This document shows positions 24,031 to 34,214 of a stretch of DNA of 64,000 nucleotides, piece by piece. Origin of the DNA: Alphaproteobacteria bacterium (GTDB lineage: Bacteria; Pseudomonadota; Alphaproteobacteria; UBA7985; JAUIBT01); NCBI GenBank assembly GCA_030428565.1, contig JAUIDR010000005.1, positions 46,188-110,187 of the forward strand. The letters run 5' to 3'. The position numbers and the translations under genes are program-made. Below the pieces are notes generated by a model that saw only the letters and a program-made list of their open reading frames with translations, was not told the DNA's origin and did no database searches. The first letter of the stretch is position 1. The number at the start of each line of letters is the position of its first letter.

Positions 24031-27000
24031 GTGTTGACCATTGACAAGACCGCGAGCCCGACCCTTACAGACAGCGACGCCGACGGCCTCTATGAAGCCA
24101 CCTTCACCGTTACCGTCAGCAATATCGGTACAGCGGCGGGTACCTACGATCTCAGCGATACCGCCAATCTATTGCCGACCGGCGTGACGGTCTCGGAAGT
24201 CATCTCGGTCACCGCTGCGACCGATGGCGCTAACGATCCGACAGCAAACATCAATGCGGGCTTTGATGGCACGGCTACCACGACGCTGTTGTCGGCTAGC
24301 CAGACGATAAATGCATCTGAGACCCACACCTATACCATCGTCATTGAGTACGTGGTCGATACCGCAGCAGCGGGCTTTGACTACGCGGCTTTGGCCTGTA
24401 ATGGCTCGCCGAACAACGGCTTTTATAACCAAGCCACGCTGACCTTCAATAATAAGACAGTTGTAGCGACCAATTCCGACTCAGAGACGGCGGCCACATT
24501 CCTGCTTGGCGGTCTATTAAACCCTGACTACCCCGAATTGACCGGCTTCAATATTCCTGCCGGTAGCGAGCGTGCCATGGTGGTCTATGCAGGCTTCGAG
24601 CGCGAACACGAACTGGCGCTGCTCTTGGGTAACTATACGGGCGGCGGTGCACCGGGCGGGGTTATTGTCACTTTGAGCGGCCCTGGTGGCTCGGTTGATC
24701 AGTCGACAGTCTTCTCTTGGGGTGTGGGCGATGACGGCTTGCTCATTCCGCTGTTTGAGCTGAGCAAAGAATTGCACACCGCGACCTTCAGTAAAGCCGA
24801 TATTGCCAGCGTATTGGGCGGTACGAATGGTGGTACGGTGACTGTCACCGTGACCGCACCAAACCCCGGCCTGTTGCTAGGCGATGATACCTACCTTGGA
24901 GCCGTATCGCTGGACAACGTGGATCAAACCGCCGGATTGCAGGTTGCTGCCCAACAAACGGCAAGCTGGTCGGCTGCCGCTGGTGACTATACCATTTCCT
25001 CGGGCGCCTTCGCCGTTGGGACTGAGACCACAGATCCTGGTGATGCCGTACTGGTCAACGGTTTCAGCTTTGCAGGCACCGAACAGGGCAGCTTTGGCTT
25101 CCTGACACCCGGCAGCTTCCTGAACATCGAAGCCATGGTCAACACCAACCCCTTGAGCGTGTTCGGCCTGCTGTCCTTCGATTCAGAGCCTTCAGGTGTC
25201 TCGGGCAACGTCTTCTTTGACAATGGTGCCTATGCTGGCGGCGTGGATATTCAATCGGCTCTGGGCGCGGCGACCCCAACATACGTTGGCGAGATGTCAG
25301 TCGTGACCGCGCAAGTTGCCTCCAATATCTTGACCGCTGATGCTTGTGCTGACGCTGCCTTCATTGATTTGGAGTTGGAAAAGTCCGCAACCAGCCTCAC
25401 CAGCTTTGCAGGCGACACCATCACCTTCACAATTGCCGTTACCAACAACGGCGGTATTGCTGCTACGGGCGTTCAGGTAACCGATCTGCTGCCCGCCGGA
25501 TTTACGCTGACCAATGTTACTGGTTCCACCGGTACCTATGATTCGGGCACCGGGCTTTGGGATATTGGGGCGCTGGCTGTCGGTGCCACAGAAACGCTTG
25601 ACCTTGAAGCAACGGTCAATGCGGGCGGGGCCACGACTGACTATCTGAATTTGGCAGAAGTCACCGCCGCCAACGAACCCGACGTGGATTCAACGCCGAA
25701 TAATGGCGTCGATACCAATAGCAACTCGGTCTTTGCCGATGATCCCGGCGATGAGGACGATGGCGACGGCGTTCAGATCACCGTCGAGGGCATCACTATC
25801 ACTAAGACGGCCTCTGCGATTGCCATGGACGGCAGCACAGATGGCAAGGTGCGTTACCTCTTTACCGTGACCAACAACTCGGCCGCGACGACGCTGAGCT
25901 ATGATTTGATCGACACCATTGATTTCGATCCAGATTTGACGACCCCGGTCACCGGCGAGCTGCGCTTGCAGCCCAACCCGGCTATTGTGGCAACACCGAC
26001 GCTCAATAACGGGGTGGCCACGACCCTTATCGCCAATCAGTCTTTGGCGGCTGGTGCAACCGCGGTTTGGGAATTGCTGATTGATCTGGGGCCCATTCCG
26101 CTGACCCTTAATGGCGGCACGACCAACCTGGTCGATCTGGTGGGCTGTAACCCGGGCGCGCCCGTCGCCGGCACCGGCCTCTATAACAGCGCCGATCTAG
26201 CGCCCGCCAATGGCGGCCCGGCCGCTTCCTTGGGCCTCGACGCGGCCGCCTGTCCGACCGGTGAGAACGCGGGCCTGCTGGTCACAAAGCAGGCTTCAGC
26301 CGTTGTTTCCGAACTGCCGGGCGGCGGCTTACGCGCGGTCTATGACGTCATCGTCTACAACGCCGGTCTGGCCACGACCTACGACTTGACCGATACCTTT
26401 GGCTTTGACCCCGATTTTACCGTGGTCAACACCACCATGCTGATCAATGCCAACTCTCTGGCGACCGCTGATTTGACCGGCTTTAGTGTGACCGGCGCCA
26501 GCATTGCCACCAACAGCGCTCACCAGTTCCGTATTCAAGTCGATGTCACCCACACGGGCGATACCGCCACGGCGCTGGCCGATGTGGGGGCCTGCGATGC
26601 GGCCGATCCGACGATGGGCGTCGGCATGACCAACGAGGCCAGCTTGGTTGGCCCCTCTGGCGTGCCCATTGAGGCCTATGCCTGCCCGACCGGTGACGGC
26701 CTTGGTGGCACCATTTCGTTCAACAAAGAAGCGGTGTCGCTGAGCAGTGTCGATGCCGACACGGTCGAGGTGGTCTATGACCTGACGGTCACCAACACCA
26801 CCGCTAGCACCGAGACCTACGACCTGTCTGATACCTTCGGCTTCGATTCCGACTTTACGGTCGATTCGGTGTCCATCTCTGCGACCGGGGGCGCCGTGCC
26901 GCTGGGCAGCTTCGATGGATCCGCCAGCCCGACCATCGTTTCGGGCCAGACCATCGCCGGCGGGGCGACCCACGTTTACACCATAAGAGTTGTTGCGTCC

Positions 27001-30000
27001 TACAGCGGTCCCAACCTAGACGCGGCTATCGCAGGCTGTGATCCCGCCAACCCACAGACCGCAACCGGTCTGTTCAATATGGGCGTTCTGACGGTTAACG
27101 GTATTCCGGTCAGCGATGAAGCCTGCCCAGGCGGGGTTGATCTGCGCTTTACCAAGTCGGCCTCTTTCGTCGGCTATGAGGGCAACAGCCGCTTTAAGGT
27201 GGCCTACCAAATCACCGTTGAAAACCTGCGCCCAGCCGCCGCGACCTATGACCTGGTCGATACGCCAAACTTTGATCCGAACCTGGCGGTGACTTCGGCA
27301 ACCCTATCTTATAACGGTGGCCCTGCAGCGCCGGTGGCGGCTCTGACCAACGGCAGTCCCACCACCTTGGCGAGCGGCGTGAGCTTGGCCGCTGGCGCCG
27401 TTGATACCTACTATCTAGAGGTCGTGATCGACGCGTCGGCCTTGGCCACAGCCAGCGAGCAGTTCAGCGCGCTCTTGGCCTGTAGCGCGGCCGACCCTGT
27501 AAGTGGTACCGGTGCCTACAACTCTGCTTACTTCGTTGTGGATGGACAGACCTTCGCGCCGGTTGAAGCCTGTCCCGATGGCAGCGACGCGCCGGTCTTG
27601 GCGCTGAAGCAAGCCTCTGCGGTTGTCGATTTGGGCGGCGGCGCGCTTCGCATCATCTATTATGTGGCCGTGGCCAATCCGGGCTCCACCACCGTTGCTT
27701 ATGATCTTGCGGACGTCTTGAACTTCAATGCGGGCTATACCGTCACCAGCGTGACGCTGGCCCAGAATGACGGCGGCGCGACTAGCGACTTGACGGGCTT
27801 TACCGGCACCAGTGTCGCTTTGCCTTCGGGCGCTCAGCACAACTACTTGGTCGAAGTCGAGGTCCAACACTCGAGCAATGATGCCGCCACGGCAACGGCA
27901 ACCGCAGGTCAGTGCGACCCAAGCGACCCCGTTCCCGGCACAGGCCTCTACAACTCGGCGACTGTTACCGGTCCCAACGGGGTGCCCGTGGTCGTGGAAG
28001 CCTGCCCGCCAGGTGACGGCCCCAGTGGCACGCTGATTTTTGATAAGCAGGCTCTCTCTGCCGTTCAGGTCAGCGCGACCCAAGTCGATGTCGTCTATCA
28101 ATTGACTGTTCAGAACACCTCGGCCTCAAGCTTGACCTACGATCTGAACGACCAGTTTGCCTTCAACACCACCGCCTTCCCGGCCATTTCTTCGCTGACC
28201 GTTACCGCCTCGCCGGGTGCCTCCGGGTCTCCTAGCTTTGACGGCGTTGGCAATACCGCTCTGGCCGTGGGCGAGGTCATCGCACCCGGTGAGACCGACA
28301 CCTTCACCCTCAGCTTGAGCGTCTTCTATTCCGGTGCGGATCTGAGCGCCGACGTTAACGCCTGTGATCCGAACAACCCGACCGCGGGCGACGGTCTGTT
28401 CAACAGCGGTGTAATCTTTGTTGATGGCATTCCTGTCAACGATGATGCCTGTCCTAACCTGTCGGCTCTCAGCCTGACCAAGGTGGCCAATCCGGCCAGC
28501 TTGGCGCAGTTGGGCGATACCATCTCCTACACCTTCGCCATTGAGAACAATGGCACCTCGGCGGTTGATACGCTGGTATTGAGCGATCCGCAGGTCAGCA
28601 ATCTGGTCTGTGCGGCCAGCTCGACCGGTGGTACGGCTTTCAGCTGGACCTTTACCGGTAGCCAAGCCAGCTCGACGGCTGGATCTCTGCCCGTGGGTGA
28701 TGAGATCATCTGTACCGCGGTCTATACCGTGTCGGCGGGTGACGTGAGCGCGGGCTCTATCACCAATACGGCGACCGTCACCGGTCAAGATGCGGGCGGC
28801 GCTAGCCTGTCCGATACGGCGAGCGCGACCGTGACCACCGAAGCGTCCGACGTGGTCAACGAGATCAACGTCACCAAGATCGTTACCGGATATGTTGATA
28901 ACGCGACACCGGCGGGCAGCGTCGATGTGGGCGATACCGTCAACTATCAAATCACGGTGCAAAATACGGGCAAGGGTACGTTGAGCAATGTGACGGTGAG
29001 CGATAGTCTGATCGCGAGCCTAAGCTGTAGCCCAGCACAAGGCTCTAGTCTTGCTGTCGGCGCCTCCATGGTCTGTACCGGCAGCCACACCGTTACGGCA
29101 GGCGATTTGGCCGCGGCAACTGCCGGCACAGGCGTCTTGGAAAACGTCGCCACGGGTACGGGCGAAGTTTTGGGCGGCGGCACTATCAGCGACAGCGATA
29201 CGGCTTCGGTCACGCTAGAGCCTGCCGGTATCACGCCCGCGATTGATCTCATCAAGACGCTGGATAGCTTTACCGACAACGATTCTAGTGGTGGCTATTC
29301 GGTTGGCGACGATCTGGTCTATCGCCTGACCTTCACCAACACTGGCAGCGACAGCCTGTCAGGCGTGACGATTAACGATACGCTGTTGCCAGGTGCGTCT
29401 GTGGCCTGTTCAGCGGTGACCCCAGCGGTCATGGCGCCACTGGATAGCGTGACCTGTACCGTCCCCTACACGATTGTTGCGGGCGACATTGTTACCGATG
29501 CCGTGACGGGCGAAGATGTGGTGATCAATACGGCGACCGTTCAGGGCACGTCGGTCTCTGATCCCACCTTGAGCGTGACCGACACCGAGCAATTGATCTT
29601 GGTGGTCAGCAACACACCACTGCTGGCAGCAAAGGTCGCGTCGATTTTGGTCGATGAGGGCAACGGCAATCTGAAGGTCAACTACGCCGTCGCGGTCTTG
29701 AACCCCAGTGTTGGACCTCTGGACTATGACATTGCCGATGTCTTTAACTTCGGAGCAGGCTTTACCGTCACCGGTACTACCTTGCTGCAAAATGACGGCG
29801 GCGGCACAGAGAGCCTAACCGGCTTTACTGTCTCCGGTGCGACCTTGAACTCTGGCATCATCCATAACTACTTGCTGGAAGTTGAGGTCAGCCACGCCAG
29901 CGGCGATTCAGCCACTGCAATTGCTGACGTCGGCTTGTGTGATCCCGCCTCGCCAACGCCGGGCACAGGCCTCTACAACGCGGCAACGATAACCACCTCA

Positions 30001-33000
30001 ACCGGCGCACCTCTGGTCGTCGAGGCTTGCCCCTCAAACGGCCTGATCTTCTCCAAGACGGCGCCGTCAGCGGTGGAATCGTCGCCAAATGAGGTCGATG
30101 TTGTTTATCAACTTACCGTCCAAAACAATTCGGCGGATGCCGCTACCTATGACCTGGTGGACGGTGTTAACCTCGGCGCTGGATTTGGGGTCTTTGCGTC
30201 ACCGCTGAGCGTGACCGCGACCCCCGCCAGCGTCACGCCAGATCCAACTTGGAACGGTGTTAGCAACCTCACAATCGTTAGCGGTCAAGCGATCGCTGCG
30301 GGTGAGACCCACGTCTTCACCATTAATATGCGTATGGCTTACAGCGGCGGCGGTGATCTGGAGACAGCGGTCAACGCCTGTGATCCCAACGACCCGACAC
30401 CCGGAACGGGGCTCTACAACTCGGCACGGATCACCATCGACGGCCTGCCGGTCTTTGCCGATGCCTGTCCGAACCTGTCGACCCTCAACCTCTCCAAGCT
30501 GGCCAACCCGCCAAGCGGCGTGACCGAGGGCGATACCATCTCTTACACCTTCTTGATCGAGAACAATGGTAACTCGGCTGTTGATACCTTGGTCTTGGAT
30601 GATCCCTTGGTCAGCAATCTGTTCTGTGCGGCGACCTCGAATGTCAATTCAACGCCCTTCACTTGGTCCTATGCGGGCAGCCAAGCCAGCTCGACCTCCG
30701 GTGCGCTTGCGGTGGGTGATTCCATCGGTTGTACAGCGGTCTATACCGTAACAGCAGGCGATGTGACGGCGGGTTCTGTTACCAACACGGCAACCGTGAC
30801 CGGCGTTGACGGCGGCGGTGCCACCGTGACCGGCACCGCAAGCGCGGTTGTTCCCACCGAGCCGCAAAACGTCCCGGGTGAAATCAGCGTCACCAAGTCG
30901 GTCGTGGGCTTCAACGACACCGTGACCGCTAATGGTCGCATTGATGCCGGCGAGAGCGTTGATTACAGCATCACCGCCATCAATACCGGCACAACCGACC
31001 TGACCAATGTCCAGGTAACGGATACTTTGATCGCCAGCTTGAGCTGTAGCCCAGCGCTGGGATCGACACTGGCGCCGGGGGCCAGCATGACCTGTACCGG
31101 TAGCTACACCGTCACTGCGGGCGACTTTACCGTCGCCAGTGGCAGCGGTGGTGTGCTGACCAACACAGCTACGGCAACGGGTCAGCAGCCTGGTGGCGGC
31201 ACCGTCAGCGACACGGACACGGCCTCTATCACGCTGGATCCAGCGGTGATTACGCCTGTGATTGATCTGAGCAAAGTGCTGAACAGCTTCACCGATAACG
31301 ACGGCAATGGCGCGCCGTCTGTTGGCGATGAACTGGTCTATGGCTTCATAATCACGAACGTGGGCGCCGACACCCTAACCGGCGTGACCTTGATCGACTC
31401 TTTGGTGAGCGGTTCGCTGAGCTGTGCGCCAGTTCTGCCGACGAGCCTAGCCGTGGGTGACAGCGCCTTCTGTACAGCGAGCTACACTATTGCTGCAGTT
31501 GATATCGTTGCCGGTGCGGGCGGCGTTGAGTTGCTCATCAATACGGCAACAGCAACGGGTACCGGCAATCTGTCGGGACTAGCTGTCTCGGATGTAGAGC
31601 AGTTGATCATCGAGATCTTCCCCAACATGCTGGACTACGGCGATTTGCCAGACAGCTATGACGGGCTTCCTGGCTCGGGCGATGACGCCTCGCACAGCCT
31701 GGATGCGGGTCTCTATATGGGCACGACGGCGCCCGATATCGAAGCCGGAAAGCAAGCGCCGCTGGATACAACCGGTGACGATGTGACCGGCGTGGATGAC
31801 GAGGACGCCATCGCGCCCAGCGTGCCGCTGTCTTTGGCATCGACCAGCTATACTCTGACCGTGCCGGTGACGACCCCGGACGCTGGCGCCTGTAGTGATG
31901 CCACTGCCTTTACTCTGGTGGGTTGGATCGACTTCGATGACAACGGTGTCTTCGACGCCAGCGAGCGTTCGGGCCTGTTTGGCCTCGGCGCGACGACTTC
32001 TGGCAACGCGGCGCTGAGTTGGAGCAACCTGCAGGCTCTGACCTTGAACGCCCCCGCCAGCGGCAGCTATGCGGTTCGTCTGCGCCTCTACGAGGGCACA
32101 CAGGCCGATCCGCAGCCTATCGGCTTCGGTGGATGTGGTGAGGTCGAGGACGGCCTGATCGTCTCCAGCGATCCCGACTTCGGCGATGCAGCCTCGGGTT
32201 ATGAGGGCGGCAACCCGGCCTCGCACACGCCTGGTGGCATTCAGTTGGGTGCGGTCGGACCGGACGGCGAAGCTGCACCGCAGCCCGATGGCAGCCTGAC
32301 CGGCGATGATAATGCTGGCGTCGATGACGAGGACGGTATCAATACCGCGACCTTCCTGCCCTATGGCGTAGGGGCCGACACCTATGACCTGGATGTCATT
32401 ACGGCACAGGTGCCAACCGAAGGCGGCGTCGTGGCTGGTTGTGCGGACTTCAATGATAACGGCAGCTTTGATGCCGCTGAGATCACCTATAGCGCTTTGG
32501 CCTCTGGCGATACGGCAGCAACGCTGAGCTGGTCGGGTCTGAACGCCTTGCCGTCAACGACCCCGGCCAGCGGCAACTACACCTTGCGTCTGCGCGTCTT
32601 TGAGCGTTCAGCGGTCGAGACGGTGCCCGGCACGATCGACCCAGCTCTGGTGGTCTGTGATGGCCCCGGCGGCGTCGGCGAGGTCGAAGATCATGCGCTG
32701 CTGGCGGTGCTGCCTCAGGTCATCATCGCGCGCAAGTCGGCGGATGTCTCAACCGTGACCGTGGGTGACTTCATCCAATGGACCATGGAATACGAGAACA
32801 CGCTGGCCGGTCCCTTAAACAATGTGACCTTGCGCGACTGGTTGCCAGCGGGTGTGGCTTATGTGGCTGGCTCTGCGCGGGTGCAGCGTATCGGCATCGA
32901 CGCCGCGCCCGTGGCGGACGAGCCTAGCATCAGCGGCGGCAGTGTCCTGAGTTGGCCGGGTTATGACTTCCAGGCGGCAGGCGGTGCTGGCGACACCATC

Positions 33001-34041
33001 GTCATTACCATCCTGACGACCGTGGGCACGGTGGCCCAGGGCGCGACCTTGGAGAACCGCACCCAGGCCTTGACCGCAGGCGACATGGCCCTGTCCAACG
33101 TGGGCCGAGCCTTTGTTACCGTGGAAGCCAGTGGCGTCTTTGATTGTTCAGACATCATCGGTCAAGTGTTCGAGGATCTGAACGGCAACGGCTATCAAGA
33201 TCCGGGTGAAGGCGGCATTGCGGGCGTCAACATCTACACCGCGCGTGGTCAAAAGATCACGGTCGATCGCCATGGCCGCTATCACGTGCCGTGCGGCGCG
33301 ACACCGGATGATCGTGGGCAAAACTTCATCTTGAAGCTGCACGAGCAGACCTTGCCGCTGGGCTGTCAGCTCACCACCGAGAACCCGCGCGTTGTCCGCG
33401 TGACGCCGGGTAAGTTCACTAAGGCCAACTTCGGCGCAAGCTGTGGCAAGTCGGTCTCGGTCTTCTTGTGTGACGATGTCTTCGTTCAGGGCTCGACCCA
33501 AGTGCTGGATACCTGGCGCCCGCAAGTCGGCCAGTTGTTGGAGATGATGCAAAGCGCCCCTGTGACGCTGAACATCACCCATGCTAGTGGTGAGGGGCAG
33601 GCTTTGGCCGAGCGTCGTTTGGCTCGCCTCAGCCGCTATTTGACCAGCAACACCGCCGGCGAACGCTTCCAGTCCAGAGTGACAACGGGCTACACCAACG
33701 ATCTGTCACGTTGTCCGCAAAAGGCGCCCGAACCGGTGCCGCTTGAGGTCTGTGAGGTGCCGACGCGCTATGCCATCAAGTCCATGATCTCTTACTGTCA
33801 AGGACTGCGCGATTTGGTGGTCGAGGAGTACTATAGCTACCAGCCCTACGGAACGCAGGTTGCGAACTACAACACCTACGTTCGTGGTGTTGAGACCTGG
33901 AAGGCAGACTATAAGACGGTAATCGCCAACCAAAACACCTGGTCGCGGGCTCAGATTCAAGATAGCTATCTGCAGCTGACCCAGCGCTATCACCAGCTCA
34001 TGACCTATCGGAACACCTACGTGGTTGCGAGCCAACGTTAG
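24031..34041 (+). CDS. Giant DUF11/GEVED repeat surface protein, main part (frame continuous from 23911)
   Basis: 3,336 residues from a GTG at 24031 that has no ribosome site; the true frame is open from 23911 and, with the N-fragment, spans about 3,550 codons. Domains in order: DUF11-like repeats; many ~150-residue blocks ending C-D-P...GTGLYNSA...EACP; a 2-kb super-repeat in two copies (27595-29619 and 29620-~31626); two GEVED domains (DYGDLPDSYDG...CGEVEDG and DFGDAASGYEG...GVGEVEDH); a late DUF11 domain; an SdrD B-like segment (VFEDLNGNGYQDPGEGG near 33167); and a C-terminal ~280 residues with an OmpA-like helix ERRLARLSRYL. No anchor, sorting signal or barrel is recognised. Without the N-fragment it lacks a signal peptide and could not be exported. 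Likely a cell-surface adhesin or stalk protein by analogy. Confidence 0.88.
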   Translation: MLTIDKTASPTLTDSDADGLYEATFTVTVSNIGTAAGTYDLSDTANLLPTGVTVSEVISVTAATDGANDPTANINAGFDGTATTTLLSASQTINASETHTYTIVIEYVVDTAAAGFDYAALACNGSPNNGFYNQATLTFNNKTVVATNSDSETAATFLLGGLLNPDYPELTGFNIPAGSERAMVVYAGFEREHELALLLGNYTGGGAPGGVIVTLSGPGGSVDQSTVFSWGVGDDGLLIPLFELSKELHTATFSKADIASVLGGTNGGTVTVTVTAPNPGLLLGDDTYLGAVSLDNVDQTAGLQVAAQQTASWSAAAGDYTISSGAFAVGTETTDPGDAVLVNGFSFAGTEQGSFGFLTPGSFLNIEAMVNTNPLSVFGLLSFDSEPSGVSGNVFFDNGAYAGGVDIQSALGAATPTYVGEMSVVTAQVASNILTADACADAAFIDLELEKSATSLTSFAGDTITFTIAVTNNGGIAATGVQVTDLLPAGFTLTNVTGSTGTYDSGTGLWDIGALAVGATETLDLEATVNAGGATTDYLNLAEVTAANEPDVDSTPNNGVDTNSNSVFADDPGDEDDGDGVQITVEGITITKTASAIAMDGSTDGKVRYLFTVTNNSAATTLSYDLIDTIDFDPDLTTPVTGELRLQPNPAIVATPTLNNGVATTLIANQSLAAGATAVWELLIDLGPIPLTLNGGTTNLVDLVGCNPGAPVAGTGLYNSADLAPANGGPAASLGLDAAACPTGENAGLLVTKQASAVVSELPGGGLRAVYDVIVYNAGLATTYDLTDTFGFDPDFTVVNTTMLINANSLATADLTGFSVTGASIATNSAHQFRIQVDVTHTGDTATALADVGACDAADPTMGVGMTNEASLVGPSGVPIEAYACPTGDGLGGTISFNKEAVSLSSVDADTVEVVYDLTVTNTTASTETYDLSDTFGFDSDFTVDSVSISATGGAVPLGSFDGSASPTIVSGQTIAGGATHVYTIRVVASYSGPNLDAAIAGCDPANPQTATGLFNMGVLTVNGIPVSDEACPGGVDLRFTKSASFVGYEGNSRFKVAYQITVENLRPAAATYDLVDTPNFDPNLAVTSATLSYNGGPAAPVAALTNGSPTTLASGVSLAAGAVDTYYLEVVIDASALATASEQFSALLACSAADPVSGTGAYNSAYFVVDGQTFAPVEACPDGSDAPVLALKQASAVVDLGGGALRIIYYVAVANPGSTTVAYDLADVLNFNAGYTVTSVTLAQNDGGATSDLTGFTGTSVALPSGAQHNYLVEVEVQHSSNDAATATATAGQCDPSDPVPGTGLYNSATVTGPNGVPVVVEACPPGDGPSGTLIFDKQALSAVQVSATQVDVVYQLTVQNTSASSLTYDLNDQFAFNTTAFPAISSLTVTASPGASGSPSFDGVGNTALAVGEVIAPGETDTFTLSLSVFYSGADLSADVNACDPNNPTAGDGLFNSGVIFVDGIPVNDDACPNLSALSLTKVANPASLAQLGDTISYTFAIENNGTSAVDTLVLSDPQVSNLVCAASSTGGTAFSWTFTGSQASSTAGSLPVGDEIICTAVYTVSAGDVSAGSITNTATVTGQDAGGASLSDTASATVTTEASDVVNEINVTKIVTGYVDNATPAGSVDVGDTVNYQITVQNTGKGTLSNVTVSDSLIASLSCSPAQGSSLAVGASMVCTGSHTVTAGDLAAATAGTGVLENVATGTGEVLGGGTISDSDTASVTLEPAGITPAIDLIKTLDSFTDNDSSGGYSVGDDLVYRLTFTNTGSDSLSGVTINDTLLPGASVACSAVTPAVMAPLDSVTCTVPYTIVAGDIVTDAVTGEDVVINTATVQGTSVSDPTLSVTDTEQLILVVSNTPLLAAKVASILVDEGNGNLKVNYAVAVLNPSVGPLDYDIADVFNFGAGFTVTGTTLLQNDGGGTESLTGFTVSGATLNSGIIHNYLLEVEVSHASGDSATAIADVGLCDPASPTPGTGLYNAATITTSTGAPLVVEACPSNGLIFSKTAPSAVESSPNEVDVVYQLTVQNNSADAATYDLVDGVNLGAGFGVFASPLSVTATPASVTPDPTWNGVSNLTIVSGQAIAAGETHVFTINMRMAYSGGGDLETAVNACDPNDPTPGTGLYNSARITIDGLPVFADACPNLSTLNLSKLANPPSGVTEGDTISYTFLIENNGNSAVDTLVLDDPLVSNLFCAATSNVNSTPFTWSYAGSQASSTSGALAVGDSIGCTAVYTVTAGDVTAGSVTNTATVTGVDGGGATVTGTASAVVPTEPQNVPGEISVTKSVVGFNDTVTANGRIDAGESVDYSITAINTGTTDLTNVQVTDTLIASLSCSPALGSTLAPGASMTCTGSYTVTAGDFTVASGSGGVLTNTATATGQQPGGGTVSDTDTASITLDPAVITPVIDLSKVLNSFTDNDGNGAPSVGDELVYGFIITNVGADTLTGVTLIDSLVSGSLSCAPVLPTSLAVGDSAFCTASYTIAAVDIVAGAGGVELLINTATATGTGNLSGLAVSDVEQLIIEIFPNMLDYGDLPDSYDGLPGSGDDASHSLDAGLYMGTTAPDIEAGKQAPLDTTGDDVTGVDDEDAIAPSVPLSLASTSYTLTVPVTTPDAGACSDATAFTLVGWIDFDDNGVFDASERSGLFGLGATTSGNAALSWSNLQALTLNAPASGSYAVRLRLYEGTQADPQPIGFGGCGEVEDGLIVSSDPDFGDAASGYEGGNPASHTPGGIQLGAVGPDGEAAPQPDGSLTGDDNAGVDDEDGINTATFLPYGVGADTYDLDVITAQVPTEGGVVAGCADFNDNGSFDAAEITYSALASGDTAATLSWSGLNALPSTTPASGNYTLRLRVFERSAVETVPGTIDPALVVCDGPGGVGEVEDHALLAVLPQVIIARKSADVSTVTVGDFIQWTMEYENTLAGPLNNVTLRDWLPAGVAYVAGSARVQRIGIDAAPVADEPSISGGSVLSWPGYDFQAAGGAGDTIVITILTTVGTVAQGATLENRTQALTAGDMALSNVGRAFVTVEASGVFDCSDIIGQVFEDLNGNGYQDPGEGGIAGVNIYTARGQKITVDRHGRYHVPCGATPDDRGQNFILKLHEQTLPLGCQLTTENPRVVRVTPGKFTKANFGASCGKSVSVFLCDDVFVQGSTQVLDTWRPQVGQLLEMMQSAPVTLNITHASGEGQALAERRLARLSRYLTSNTAGERFQSRVTTGYTNDLSRCPQKAPEPVPLEVCEVPTRYAIKSMISYCQGLRDLVVEEYYSYQPYGTQVANYNTYVRGVETWKADYKTVIANQNTWSRAQIQDSYLQLTQRYHQLMTYRNTYVVASQR
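27595..31626 (+). repeat. Two-copy 2.0-kb super-repeat inside the surface protein gene
   Basis: Copy 1 starts at VLALKQASAVV (27595) and copy 2 at LLAAKVASILV (29620). Both contain in the same order the NDGG block, CDP...PGTGLYN, a LIFDKQAL/LIFSKTAP block, GDTISYTF, SQASSTAG/SQASSTSG, LIASLSCSPA, SFTDND and EQLI. GATACCATCTC recurs 2,016 bases apart. The copies are diverged in sequence, so this is an old duplication. Confidence 0.8.
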
Positions 34042-34097
34042 CGATGGCGATCGGACCTAGAGCCGCGCAGCTGCCAGGGTGATGGCAGGTATGAAAT

Positions 34098-34136
34098 AAA
34101 GCCCGAGTGATGGAATAGTCGCTCGGGCTTTTTTTG
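34098..34136 (+). terminator. Rho-independent terminator of the surface protein gene
   Basis: AAAGCCCGAG (34098-34107) and CTCGGGCTTT (34122-34131) form a 10-bp stem followed by a T-run to 34136, 57 bases after the stop. Confidence 0.92.
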
Positions 34137-34214
34137 TTTGCGGTCTGAGGGCCTGCGCAAGCGCTTTGATCGGTTGCCCGCCCAGGGCTAAGCTTAGGGC
34201 TAAGCAGGGCTGGG

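Noticed and set aside
26329..28962. Several long antisense open frames within the surface protein gene
   Set aside because: Shadows of repetitive codons; they share the repeat period of the sense strand.
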